Shown piece after piece: positions 19,772 to 29,172 of a DNA stretch of 64,000 nucleotides (position 1 is its first letter; each line of letters opens with the position of its first letter). The notes beneath the pieces were generated by a model. The model saw only the letters and a list, made by a program, of their open reading frames with translations. It was not told the DNA's origin and did not search any database. Origin of the DNA: Actinomyces ruminis. Its GTDB lineage: Bacteria > Actinomycetota > Actinomycetes > Actinomycetales > Actinomycetaceae. The translations under genes and the position numbers were made by a program. The DNA is taken from the NCBI RefSeq assembly GCF_002154335.2, contig NZ_MTPX02000059.1:1-64000 (forward strand), in the 5' to 3' direction.

Positions 19772-21144
19772 GCCTAGATCAGTTCAGGCAGGCCAGCGCC
19801 TCCGATGGCCTCGCGGCCGCTCTGGATACGGTCGGCTTCTGGGCTGCCGTTGTGATGGTGGCGGTGGCGTTGACCTACATGCTGGTACTGGCCTGCGGTG
19901 CCTACACTCTGGCCGGAAGGCGCAAGCGCGCCGGGCAACGGGATCGATTGTCGAGGCCGTTACAGCATCCTGTTGGGAAACCACTGCAGATCGTGGTACT
20001 GATGCCCTGCCTCAATGAAGCCGCGGTTATCGGGCCGTCGGTTGCACGTCTACTGGAGGACCCCAATCCGGCGCTGCACGTGCTAGTGGTTGATGATGGG
20101 TCGGATGATGCGACGAGCGACATCGTCGGCGCTATCGCCGACCCGCGCGTAGCGCTGCTGCGACGCGATCCGCCCAACGCCCGGCAGGGAAAGGGCGAGG
20201 CGCTGAACCACGCTATAGAGATCATTCGTGCGCGATACCGCGATATCGATCCCGAGTACGTCGTAGTCGGCGTGGTTGACGCCGACGGACACCTCGATCC
20301 CACCGCCTGGGATGTGGCGCGCGGTGCCCTCCGTGATCAGACCGTGGGTGCCGTCCAGCTCGGCGTGCGAATCTCGAACCGCCATGCCTCACTATTGGCA
20401 CGAATGCAGGACATCGAGTTCGTCACCTTCACCTCAGTTTTTCAGCAGGGGCGCCGTCGCATGAGGAGCGTTGGCATGGGGGGAAACGCCCAGTTCGTGC
20501 GGCTGGCCGCGCTTAACGCGCTGGGAAGGCGTCCCTGGACACGATCCCTGACGGAGGATTTCGACCTGGGTATCCGGCTCAATGGAACTGGATGGATCAA
20601 CGAGTTCAGGGGTGACGCCGCAGTGCATCAGGAGGGCGTCACCTCCCTACGACGACTGATTCGCCAGCGTACCCGCTGGTTCCAGGGCAATCTGCAAGCC
20701 CGGAATCTGATGGGTTTCATCGCCCGACACCTACGGGGCCGTGCCCGTGCCGACACCCTGTGGCAGGTTCTGAGTCCGTATCTGCTGCTCGCCGGCTCCC
20801 TACTGGTCATCTCGTTCCTACTGATGTTGGGGCTGTGCGTGTCCAATGTGATTCGCGGCGTGCCTCAGCAGTGGTCTTGGGTTCCCGGTACATATCTGCT
20901 GGCCTTCGGGCCGTCATACCTATACGCGCTGGTGTACTGGCTGTATGAACGCGATGAGGGCGCAGGGCCTGTGCGCTGCGTGGCGTGGTGCCACCTCTTC
21001 GTGCTCTACGGTCTGCTCGCAGGGGTCTTCGGCTGGCGAGCGCTGGCGCGTGAGTGCTTGGGCAGGTCCGGATGGGCCAAGACCTCCCGTGAGGCGGAAC
21101 ACGCTTCCGTTCCCGAAGCAATGACTCAGGAGGCCCAAACATGA
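19768..21144 (+). CDS. Processive family 2 glycosyltransferase (polysaccharide synthase)
   Basis: A 458-residue membrane glycosyltransferase. After one helix (about residues 22-46) comes the GT-A domain. It contains LMPCLNEAAVIG, VVDDGS (Asp109-Asp110), VVDADG (Asp171, Asp173), LTEDFDLG (Thr262-Glu-Asp264) and QRTRWFQG (the Q-x-x-R-W motif at 300-304). Three further helices (about 335-360, 373-392, 403-422) should form the translocation pore. This is the layout of cellulose, hyaluronan and PNAG synthases, which couple polymerisation to export. The adjacent UDP-GlcNAc 2-epimerase suggests UDP-ManNAc or UDP-GlcNAc as donor. It has 4-nt overlaps with both neighbours. Confidence 0.9.
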   Translation: MSLDQFRQASASDGLAAALDTVGFWAAVVMVAVALTYMLVLACGAYTLAGRRKRAGQRDRLSRPLQHPVGKPLQIVVLMPCLNEAAVIGPSVARLLEDPNPALHVLVVDDGSDDATSDIVGAIADPRVALLRRDPPNARQGKGEALNHAIEIIRARYRDIDPEYVVVGVVDADGHLDPTAWDVARGALRDQTVGAVQLGVRISNRHASLLARMQDIEFVTFTSVFQQGRRRMRSVGMGGNAQFVRLAALNALGRRPWTRSLTEDFDLGIRLNGTGWINEFRGDAAVHQEGVTSLRRLIRQRTRWFQGNLQARNLMGFIARHLRGRARADTLWQVLSPYLLLAGSLLVISFLLMLGLCVSNVIRGVPQQWSWVPGTYLLAFGPSYLYALVYWLYERDEGAGPVRCVAWCHLFVLYGLLAGVFGWRALARECLGRSGWAKTSREAEHASVPEAMTQEAQT

Positions 21145-21824
21145 TCAGTATTGCGGGCAGGTCACGTCGTTGCCGCCCGAACAAGTTGTTCGCCGCGGTA
21201 TTGATAGTGGTTCTGGCCGCGACCATGATGGCCTCAGGGATCGTCAGGAGCGATGACATGCACTGCGGGGCTTGGGGGCTGATTTTCGACGGGTACGGCT
21301 CGGCGTCGTGCCGTGGCAATACGGTGAGCCTGAGTCCTGCCCCCGCCACGGCAGCGGCCGAGACCCACGCGGGGCTGGCCGCCTCACGTGAGGTCAGCGT
21401 CACCCCAGGCCAGGTAACGGCCTTCGAGGCGACCATGCTCACGCGCAGGCAGCTTCGGCAGGGCAGCACGCCCAATCCGTGGGAGGTTGCCTGGCTGATA
21501 TGGAGTTATCAGGACAATGACCATTTCTATGCGCTCGTACTCAAACCTAACGGGTGGGAGGTGTCCAAACAGAACCCCGCCTATCCCGGCAAGCAGCAGT
21601 TCCTAGCCTCCGGCAACACTCCACGGTTCGCGGTGGGCCAGGAGCACCACGTGACCATAAGCATCGACACGACCGCAAAGGCCAGAATGACCGTTGCCAT
21701 CGCGGTGGACGGTGAGCATCTGGTATCCGTCACAGACACCGATTCCCCCTACCGATCCGGTGCCGCAGCCGCCTACACCGAGGATGCCGACGTCGACGTG
21801 ACGATAACGCCGACTAAGCCCTGA
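21141..21824 (+). CDS. Secreted protein with a lectin-like (LamG/DUF1080-type) beta domain
   Basis: A 227-residue protein with a basic N-terminus and one hydrophobic segment (KLFAAVLIVVLAATMMASG), either a signal peptide or an anchor. The body (about residues 90-225) is rich in beta strands. It contains VAWLIWSYQDNDHFYALVL, PNGWEVSKQ, RFAVGQEHHVTISID and MTVAIAVDGEHLVSVTD. This pattern is like concanavalin-type sandwich domains of the DUF1080 group that bind glycans. It overlaps the synthase gene by 4 nt and probably handles the exported polymer. The function is inferred. Confidence 0.65.
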   Translation: MISIAGRSRRCRPNKLFAAVLIVVLAATMMASGIVRSDDMHCGAWGLIFDGYGSASCRGNTVSLSPAPATAAAETHAGLAASREVSVTPGQVTAFEATMLTRRQLRQGSTPNPWEVAWLIWSYQDNDHFYALVLKPNGWEVSKQNPAYPGKQQFLASGNTPRFAVGQEHHVTISIDTTAKARMTVAIAVDGEHLVSVTDTDSPYRSGAAAAYTEDADVDVTITPTKP

Positions 21825-21885
21825 GCAGCTCTTTATATCCACAAAGTCGACCTCGTCCATACCCCTGAAATCCCTGAGGAGACAC

Positions 21886-23097
21886 ATGCGAAACATCTTC
21901 GCGAGTACCAAATCGGGTTCCCGCCCACGCGTGATGCTGGTGTACGGAACTCGGCCCGAGGCCATCAAGCTGGCACCACTGGTCCGCGCGCTGCAGCACG
22001 ACGAGCGTTTCGAGCCGGTCGTTGTCGTCACCGGCCAGCATCGCGAGATGCTTGACCAGGTCAATGACTTCTTCGGAATCGTCCCAGACGCTGACCTTGA
22101 CATCCACCGCCCCGGTCAGAGCCTGACCCAGATAACGGTAGGCACACTGGAGGGAGCGGAACGCGTCATTGAGCAGTTCAGCCCCAGTCTGCTGGTGGTC
22201 CAGGGAGACACCACTTCCGCATTCGCCGCTGGTTTGGCGGGTTTCTACCATCAGGTGCCGGTGGCACATGTGGAGGCTGGACTGCGCACCGGATCCATCG
22301 CCTCCCCATACCCTGAGGAGGCCAACCGGCGGCTACTGACGCAGATTGCCTCGCTGCACCTCTGCCCTACCGCACTGGCTCGCGACAATTTGCTGCAGGA
22401 GAACACGGATCCTGCAGACATCGTTGTTACCGGCAATACCGTCATTGATGCATTATTGGATGCCGTGGCCAGGCCGGTTGCGTTTACCGATACTGCCCTG
22501 GCTGACGCCACCGCCGATACCACTCGACGAGTGGTGCTGGTGACCGCGCATCGCCGTGAGTCATGGGGGCGGCCGATGCAGGCAATAGGTCGTGCAGTTG
22601 CCCGCGTGGCATGCGCGCACCCCGACGACCTCATTGTGCTGCCCGCCCACCGCAACCCGGAGGTGCGGGCGGCGATCCTGCCACATATCGAGGGTTTAGA
22701 CAATGTGGTTGTCACCGAACCACTTGAGTACGGGCAGTTCTGCGCGCTCATGAACCGTGCCCACTTGGTGCTCACTGATTCCGGTGGCGTGCAGGAAGAG
22801 GCGCCGGCCCTTTCCAAGCCGGTACTGGTGATGAGGGAGAATACCGAGCGTCCGGAGGCTGTCGATTTCGGGGTGGCCCGACTCGTCGGCACCGACGAGG
22901 AGACGATTGTTGACGCCGTCGGCACCCTGCTGGACGACGCCGATGCTCACGCGCGCATGGCGAACGCGGCCAACCCGTACGGCGACGGACGGGCGTGCTT
23001 CCGCATCATCGCCGCCATGGCAGCGTTGACCGGTGTTGGCAAGCGCGTACCGGAATTCACCCCTGAAAGAAACGATTCCATCACCAAGGAGAAGTGA
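21886..23097 (+). CDS. wecB: UDP-N-acetylglucosamine 2-epimerase (non-hydrolysing)
   Basis: A 403-residue enzyme interconverting UDP-GlcNAc and UDP-ManNAc. Family blocks are present: VYGTRPEAIKLAPLV, VVTGQHREMLDQV, VVQGDTTSAFAAGLAGFY, VAHVEAGLRTG, TAHRRESWG, LTDSGGVQEEAPALSKPVLVMR and TERPEAVDFGVARLVG. GAGGAG lies 7 nt before the ATG. Placing this gene between the synthase and the deacetylase argues that ManNAc enters the polymer, as in the poly-ManNAc exopolysaccharide of Listeria. It could also feed other wall glycans. Confidence 0.95.
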   Translation: MRNIFASTKSGSRPRVMLVYGTRPEAIKLAPLVRALQHDERFEPVVVVTGQHREMLDQVNDFFGIVPDADLDIHRPGQSLTQITVGTLEGAERVIEQFSPSLLVVQGDTTSAFAAGLAGFYHQVPVAHVEAGLRTGSIASPYPEEANRRLLTQIASLHLCPTALARDNLLQENTDPADIVVTGNTVIDALLDAVARPVAFTDTALADATADTTRRVVLVTAHRRESWGRPMQAIGRAVARVACAHPDDLIVLPAHRNPEVRAAILPHIEGLDNVVVTEPLEYGQFCALMNRAHLVLTDSGGVQEEAPALSKPVLVMRENTERPEAVDFGVARLVGTDEETIVDAVGTLLDDADAHARMANAANPYGDGRACFRIIAAMAALTGVGKRVPEFTPERNDSITKEK

Positions 23098-25008
23098 ATG
23101 ATGCCCCAATCCCTGAAGCGGCGACACGGCGCCGCCCTCGGCCTGACGTTGGCGGCAGCCCTGCTGGTGACAGCTACCACCGGACCTGCTGTGGGCGCAG
23201 TCGCGGCCGAGACTGCTCCGGTCGTATCCCCGGTGGACATCACTCAGGAGGCGGTGGTGGAGGCTCCGCCGGAGCCCATGGCGGCCGCCGAGCAGACATT
23301 GCCGCTGGTTGCCGCAGGCCTGATCGACGAGGAGGAACTTGCCCAACCGGTCGAGGCTGCCGACGCGGAGGCAGTGATACGCGACCTACCCGCCGATGTT
23401 GCGCTGCCGACCTCGGCCCGTACCTTTTCAACCACACAGGCCGGTCCGGCCCGCACTCTTGTGCTGTTCGACTCGACCGGTGAGTACGCCCATCTGGGCG
23501 AGTACTACGCTCTGGGCATGGGGATGCTGGCCTCGCACTCGGGCACGGTGACAACCCTGCCCGTGTCCGACTACACCGCGGGCCTGGCAGGCTCCTTTAC
23601 CGCCGTCATCTACTCCGGATCGACCTATGACGAGCCGCTGCCCCGGGCCTTTATTGACGACGTCCTCACCGGTGACGTGCCCGTGCTGTGGACCGGGTTC
23701 AACATCTGGAAGCTGACGGCGGACACCCAGGATCGCGCCACCTTCACCACCCGATATGGATGGGATGCGGCCAACTCTTATATCGATTCCACCGACACGG
23801 TGAGCAGTGTGACGTATAACGGGCAGAACCTGACCCGCAATGCACTTAACACCGGTGGCATCCTCGCCCCCCACATCACCGCCCCGGAGCAGGTCACGGT
23901 GCTGGGGACCGCCAACTGCTCCGATACGGCGGGTGCGGTCACCGACTGCGCCTCCATCGCGCAGACCACCGGCAGTTCCTTCCCGTGGGCGGTGAAGTCC
24001 GCGAACCTGACCTACATCGGTGAGATCCCACTGTCCTACCTGGCGGAGACGGATCGGTACCTGGCCGCCGCGGACATCGTGCTCGACACCCTCCAGCCCG
24101 GGGCGGCCACCGTACGGCAGGCGGCCGTGCGCATCGAGGACGTCAGCCCCGCCACCACGGGCGCCGAGTTGCGCACCATCGTCGATTATCTTGTGGGTGC
24201 GGGAGTCCCGTTCCAGATCGCCGTCGTTCCGATCTACACCGACCCGAGCGGCGTCTACAACGACGCGGCCCCCGAAACCATCACTCTGGCGGACAATCCG
24301 GAACTGGTAGAAGTGCTCAGCTACGCCGTCGCCAATGGCGGTACCCTGATCCAGCACGGCACCACCCACCAGTTCTCCACCCTGAGTAATCCGTACAACG
24401 CGGTAAGCACAGACGATTTCGAGTTCATCCGCTCCTGGTGCACGGACGCCAACGACAACTCCGCCCCTGCGATCACCTGCCAGAACGACTCGTGGGTGCA
24501 GATCGGCGGCGAGCTGCCCGGCACCGATGCCGCCTGGGCAACCCAGCAGGTGCTTGAGGGGCGGGCACTGTTCGCCCAGGTGGGCCTGCCGGAGCCAACC
24601 GTGTTCGAGACGCCCCACTACGCGGCCACCGCTGCCGCCTACACCGGCATCGGCGAGGTCTACGGGGTCCGCTACGAGCGCGAGCTCCTGCATGCGGGTC
24701 TGCTCACCGGCAGCAGCGGCGGGGACTTCGACTACTACGGACAGTTCTTCCCCTACGCCGTCAACGATCCCTATGGCACTCACGTCTTGCCCGAGAACCT
24801 GGGCAACGTGGAGCTGGAGTCCTACAACCAGCACCCCCCGCGCCTGCCTGCGGATATCGTGGCCTCGGCGCGCGCGAACCTGGTGAACACCCACGCTACG
24901 GCCAGCTTCTTCTTCCATCCCTACTACGACGTCTCGCTCCTGAAGGAGATCGTCGAGGGCATTCGCGCCGAGGGCTATACCTTCGTATCCGCAATGGAGC
25001 TGAAGTGA
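23098..25008 (+). CDS. Secreted DUF2334 polysaccharide deacetylase-like protein
   Basis: A 636-residue protein with a signal peptide (hydrophobic segment about residues 12-35). A Rossmann-like N-terminal region follows (ARTLVLFDSTGEYAHLGEYYALGMG). The C-terminal deacetylase-type barrel starts near residue 340, with VRIEDVSPATTGAELRTIVDYL, PFQIAVVPIYTDPSG, LIQHGTTHQF and ATASFFFHPYYDVSLL. DUF2334 belongs to the carbohydrate esterase 4-like superfamily; the D and H residues in those blocks fit metal ligands. It likely removes acetyl groups from the exported chain. The start codon abuts the wecB stop with AAGGAG just upstream, and it overlaps the next gene by 4 nt. Confidence 0.85.
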   Translation: MMPQSLKRRHGAALGLTLAAALLVTATTGPAVGAVAAETAPVVSPVDITQEAVVEAPPEPMAAAEQTLPLVAAGLIDEEELAQPVEAADAEAVIRDLPADVALPTSARTFSTTQAGPARTLVLFDSTGEYAHLGEYYALGMGMLASHSGTVTTLPVSDYTAGLAGSFTAVIYSGSTYDEPLPRAFIDDVLTGDVPVLWTGFNIWKLTADTQDRATFTTRYGWDAANSYIDSTDTVSSVTYNGQNLTRNALNTGGILAPHITAPEQVTVLGTANCSDTAGAVTDCASIAQTTGSSFPWAVKSANLTYIGEIPLSYLAETDRYLAAADIVLDTLQPGAATVRQAAVRIEDVSPATTGAELRTIVDYLVGAGVPFQIAVVPIYTDPSGVYNDAAPETITLADNPELVEVLSYAVANGGTLIQHGTTHQFSTLSNPYNAVSTDDFEFIRSWCTDANDNSAPAITCQNDSWVQIGGELPGTDAAWATQQVLEGRALFAQVGLPEPTVFETPHYAATAAAYTGIGEVYGVRYERELLHAGLLTGSSGGDFDYYGQFFPYAVNDPYGTHVLPENLGNVELESYNQHPPRLPADIVASARANLVNTHATASFFFHPYYDVSLLKEIVEGIRAEGYTFVSAMELK

Positions 25009-26652
25009 AGTACGCAGACAACGAGCCGCAAGCCGATCACAACGGTGAGTCATTCGTTTCTGCGGCCGAGGACCGTCAAAGCCGTCGGTTGCGTCCGATG
25101 AGCCGGCGGCGTCTGGTGGGACTGGTGTCAGCGGCGGTAGGGGCCATCGGGGCCGCAGCTGTGGGTATTACACGAGTGTCGGGGGCACATGTCGCCGCGC
25201 ATGCCACTCAGATAGGGGCCACTTCAGGCGGTCGAGTGCTGCTGGATGTCGCCGGCGCTGATGGAGCCTTGATGAAGCTAACCGGGCTGCTGAGTCGGCA
25301 AACCAACGGAGTTGGTCAGGAGGGCCGTGACGACGCCCTGGTGGATCCCGTTACGCTCGAACTGATCAGGCTGTCACCATTGGAATCACACTCCGAGTCA
25401 ACGGCCTGTGTGGAGCTTCCCGACGGTCGGCAGACCTGCCTCTGCCTGTCGTGGCCTACTAGTCACGGATACTCCGCCCTCTTCGCCGACCTGCCTGGTC
25501 CAGGCCGCTACGCCCTTGCTGAACTCGCCGCTAGCGGTTTGCACCAGCGGCAGGACCAACTGGTTAACACGCTGCGCTCTGCGGGGAAGAACACCGAGCC
25601 GATTCAGACACTTCGATCCGATACCGCGCAGGCGCTTACGGACTGCAGTCACGCCGCAACACCCGTGGAGCGTGCGATCCTCGCTAACCAGGCTCTCGAG
25701 GCGGCGACTGCCGCTCAACTGGCGCTCGATGAGGCAGTTGCCGGGACCGGTCCCGACGACGCCATGCTGGGAGTTACCTTCACCGCCCCGCCGGAGACCG
25801 AGACGGTGGTCCAGGCGGTGTCGCCCTTGAAGGAGGCAGGCAGAAACGTTGTGGTGCGTATCGTCGTCAACGATACCGATGACTCCGAGGAACTTGAGGG
25901 ATGGCGTCGGTGCGTTGCTCAACTGCGCGCCCAGGGCGCTAAGTACATGGTGCAAGTGTGCGATTCGCAGTTCCTCACGGACTTCAGTGACACCGAATGG
26001 GATCGGCGGCTTACGGTGCTGCGTCAGACTCTCCCCAACGCCGATGCCTGGGAGATCGGCAATGAGCTCGGAGGGGAGTGGACTGGGCCCGACGCCGTTA
26101 CGCGTACACTTCAGGCGGCACGCGCCCTGGCAACCGATCCCGCGACCGCAAAGTCGACGCGAGTGCTCACGCTGTACTACCAGCTCGGCCAGGGCACGGC
26201 CACAGAGTCGGTCATGTCTTGGGCTGCGACAAATCTGAACGGCGAACTGGCTGAGCTGACTGATGTTGTCGGACTGTCTGTCTACCCACAGTGGCACCCG
26301 CTTGGTGCGGGCGCCAGAGGGTATTCGCCGCACTGGGCACACTCTTCGGGGATAAGCGCACGGCACTCACAGAGCTCGGTTACGGCGCTGAGGACCTGGA
26401 TGACGGCCCGTGGTGGTTTGGTTCCGAATCAGACACCGACGCGGGCCGCTCCGCGGTTGCACGCCATCTGACTGCCGCTGCGCTTGCCCAGCCCCGCTCC
26501 TGGGGGGCGCCCCTGTGGTGTACTACCTTCAGGACGAGGCGCTCGCACCTGCCACCCCGGGAGCGCAGTCCCAAGTGTCGGTGCCTGCGGAGCCGTCGGG
26601 CGGTGTAGCGCAAGACCTGGTGGAGGCTGCCGGCACCGCGCAAGAGAGTTGA
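25005..26652 (+). CDS. Tat-exported glycoside hydrolase, clan GH-A-like (two frameshifts near the end)
   Basis: The N-terminus MSRRRLVGLVSAAVGAIGAA resembles a twin-arginine signal. A helical region (about residues 60-240) precedes a TIM-barrel-like domain: RNVVVRIVVNDTDDSEELEGW, KYMVQVCDSQFL, then AWEIGNELGGEW with Asn353-Glu354 as the likely acid/base pair of clan GH-A enzymes, and VVGLSVYPQWH. The C-terminus continues in two other frames (RTALTELGYGAEDLDDGPWW, then VVYYLQDEALAP). Single bases appear lost near 26305 and 26510. As the last gene of the operon it is a candidate polymer-trimming hydrolase, like PssZ or PslG in other systems. Confidence 0.72.
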
Positions 26653-26653
26653 C

Positions 26654-28991
26654 TCAGCGCCGGGCCAATACGAACGGGAATACAGCTACGGCCCCGGCTT
26701 GTCGCAATAGCATGGCCGCGACGGCGAGAGTCCAGCCGGAGTCGGTCCAGTCATCCACCAGCACGACTCGGGCACCTCGTAGCCGCGCCCGCGCCCGCGG
26801 CGACCATCCCTCCAGCGTCAGGGAACGGGCGACGTCGGCGAGCCGGAAGGCGGAGCCCACATCGTGTCGACCCCGATCGCCGCGCACCCCGATGACCCCC
26901 AGCGGCACGGCCCCCAGGCGCTGGGACAGCGCATGCCCCAGGTGGCGCACGAGTTGCGGGCGAGTACGCGAGTCGATTACCACCACGGCCAGATCGCCCG
27001 TGGGCCCGGCGGCGCCGTCCGGCCCGGTTTGGGCCCCATCTCGGCGGCAAGCCGGTCGGCCACCTCCAGCGCAGGGGCGCGCAGGGGCGGCGGCACCTCG
27101 CCGTCGGCATCGGAAGCAAACAGCTCGCGCAGGGACGCGGACACGCCCAGGCCGTCCAGGCGCCCGACGGCGAATCCCGGCTCCGGCCGGTCGGCCACGG
27201 CGATGGCGCCCTTGAACTCAGGCAGGTCCAAACGGTCCATGCCGACGGGCCAACGCTTACGGGGCTCAATCACGACGCCACGCGGGCCAGCGCCCGACGG
27301 GCTGCGGAAATCTCCCGCTCCTCCGGCACCTGGAGCAGGCTCAGCCCGCCGCACAGGTCGCAGGCGCCGCACCGCCATTCGGCGGTCAGTTCCGGGTCGT
27401 CCAGCACCCGCCGCAGGAAGGCCATACGGCAATCGGGCGCGGCCAGGGCCTCATAGCGCTCCATCAACTCCTGCTCGGCGCGCCGGGCCTGCTCGACGCG
27501 CGCATACCGCGCCGCGTCATAGTCCCAAGGCAGCCCGGTCGCCTCCCAGCCACCACGCACTCGCCGTACCGCGCCGTCGACATCGAGGACCTTGAGCATG
27601 GACTCCAGGCGGTTGCGCCGCAGTGGAACCACGGTTTCCAACGCGTTCGTGCTCAACGGCCCCGTATCCGCCCGGCCGGCGGCATCCAGCACCGCGAGTA
27701 CCTCGCGCACCGCCTCCTCGGGCGGGAAGCTCTGGGTGCCGAACCAGTCCCAAATGGCGCGGTCCTCGGCTCCCGGCAGGAGGATCACCTCGGCGCGCTC
27801 GACCCCGCGCCCCGCCCGACCGACCTGCTGGTAGTAGGCCACCGGCGAGCTCGGCGCCCCCATATGCACCACGAAGGCCAGATCCGGCTTGTCGAAACCC
27901 ATACCCAGTGCGCTGGTGGCCACCAACGCCTTGACCCGGTTGCCCTTGAGCTCCTCCTCCAGACGCTCCCGCTCCGCGGAATCCGTGCGCCCCGTATAGG
28001 CGGCGACCTGCAGTCCCTCCTCACGCAGCCGCTCGGCCACCTCACTCGCCGCCGAAACCGTCAGGCAGTACACAATGCCGGAGCCGGGCGTGGCTCGCAG
28101 GTAGTCGGTCAACCAGGCCAGACGTGTGGCGGCATCCGGCAGGCGCCGCACCCCCAGGTGCAGGGAGTTGCGTGCCAGCGTGCCGCGCAGCACCAGGACT
28201 CCGCCCCGATCGGGAGCCGACGCCGGGGTGTCGGCTCCCGACCGGGGCGGGGCGCCCAGCTGCTCGGCGACATCGGCTGTGACTCGAGCATTCGCCGTCG
28301 CTGTGGTGGCCAGCACCGGGGTGTCCGGCGGCAGCTCCGCCAGCAGGGTGCGGATGCGCCGGTAGTCGGGGCGGAAGTCATGCCCCCAGTCGGAGATGCA
28401 GTGCGCCTCGTCTACCACCACCAGGGCGGCGTCCGCCGCCAGCCGGGGCAGCACCTCATCCCGGAAGCCGGGGTTGTTGAGGCGCTCGGGGGACACCAAC
28501 AGCACATCCGCCTTGCCGCACCGCACCTGCGCCTCGATCTCGGGCCACTGCGGGGCGTTGACGGAGTTGATGGTCAGGGCGTTGATGCCGGCGCGGCGGG
28601 CGGAGGCCACCTGATCGCGCATGAGTGCCAGCAGCGGGGAGACGATCACCGTCGCGCCGGCGCCCGCCCGGCTTCCGGGAAGGGGGAGGGGCCCGCCCGG
28701 GCGCCAGGTGCCCCACCCCTCCCGCAGCAGCACGGTGGCCACGAAGTAGACGGCGGACTTGCCCCAGCCGGTTCGTTGCACCACCAGCGCCCGCCGCCGC
28801 TGCACGACCAATGCCTCGATGGCGCGCCACTGGTCCGCGCGCAGTCGTGCGTCCGCCCGCCCGACCAGGTCGCGCAGCACCGCCTCGGCGCGCTCACGGA
28901 TCGGAGCGCCTATGGCCGAGACGGTTCCGGTCGCCGCAGGTACGGGCGTTGCGGGTGTGCTGGCTGAGGCGGGCCGGTTCATACCAACCAC
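26654..28991 (-). CDS. RecQ-type DEAH helicase fused to a phosphoribosyltransferase domain (two frameshifts)
   Basis: The helicase part (about 570 residues) has LRADQWRAIEALV, an RTGWGKSAVYF Walker A, SPLLALMRDQV, VVVDEAHCISDWGHDFRPDY, ATTATANARV and ALGMGFDKPDLAFVVHMG through YYQQVGRAGRG. A zinc-like CGACDLCGG sits near its end. In the printed frame it stops at 27270. The sequence continues in two further frames as VVIEPRKRWPVGMD and then VVVIDSRTRPQLV, ending with VVLVDDWTDSGWTLAVAA, a PRPP-binding loop of type I phosphoribosyltransferases. Adding one base near 27285 and one near 27000 gives one protein of about 778 residues, a helicase-PRT fusion seen in actinobacteria. The PRT role is unknown. 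Confidence 0.82.
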
Positions 28992-29058
28992 GCTAACCCG
29001 GGCGTGCTTGCGGAGAAGGTGCCAAGTGCTAGGCGGATCTTGATAGGGTGTGTTCGCA

Positions 29059-29161
29059 CCATCCAGAGCGGCCGAGAGACCTGGCTCGTCGACGCCGCAG
29101 CAACCACGTCATCCGGAACTTAGGATCTCCGCTGGCGCGGTGCTCCAGCCAGGACCGATGG
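29059..29161 (+). ncRNA. SAM riboswitch (S-box/SAM-I clan) upstream of the MetE-like gene
   Basis: The leader has the S-box signature: CATCCAGAGCGGCCGAGAGA, then CTGGCTCGTCGACGCCG with CAGCAACC, and a downstream GCGGTGCTCCAGCC. The closing helix P1 pairs CCATC (29059-29063) with GATGG (29157-29161). S-boxes bind S-adenosylmethionine and repress methionine genes. The 3' strand of P1 runs directly into GAAGGA (29161-29166), the ribosome-binding site of the next gene. SAM binding could therefore hide the initiation region without a separate terminator. The alignment is by eye. Confidence 0.85.
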
Positions 29162-29172
29162 AAGGACCTGAA

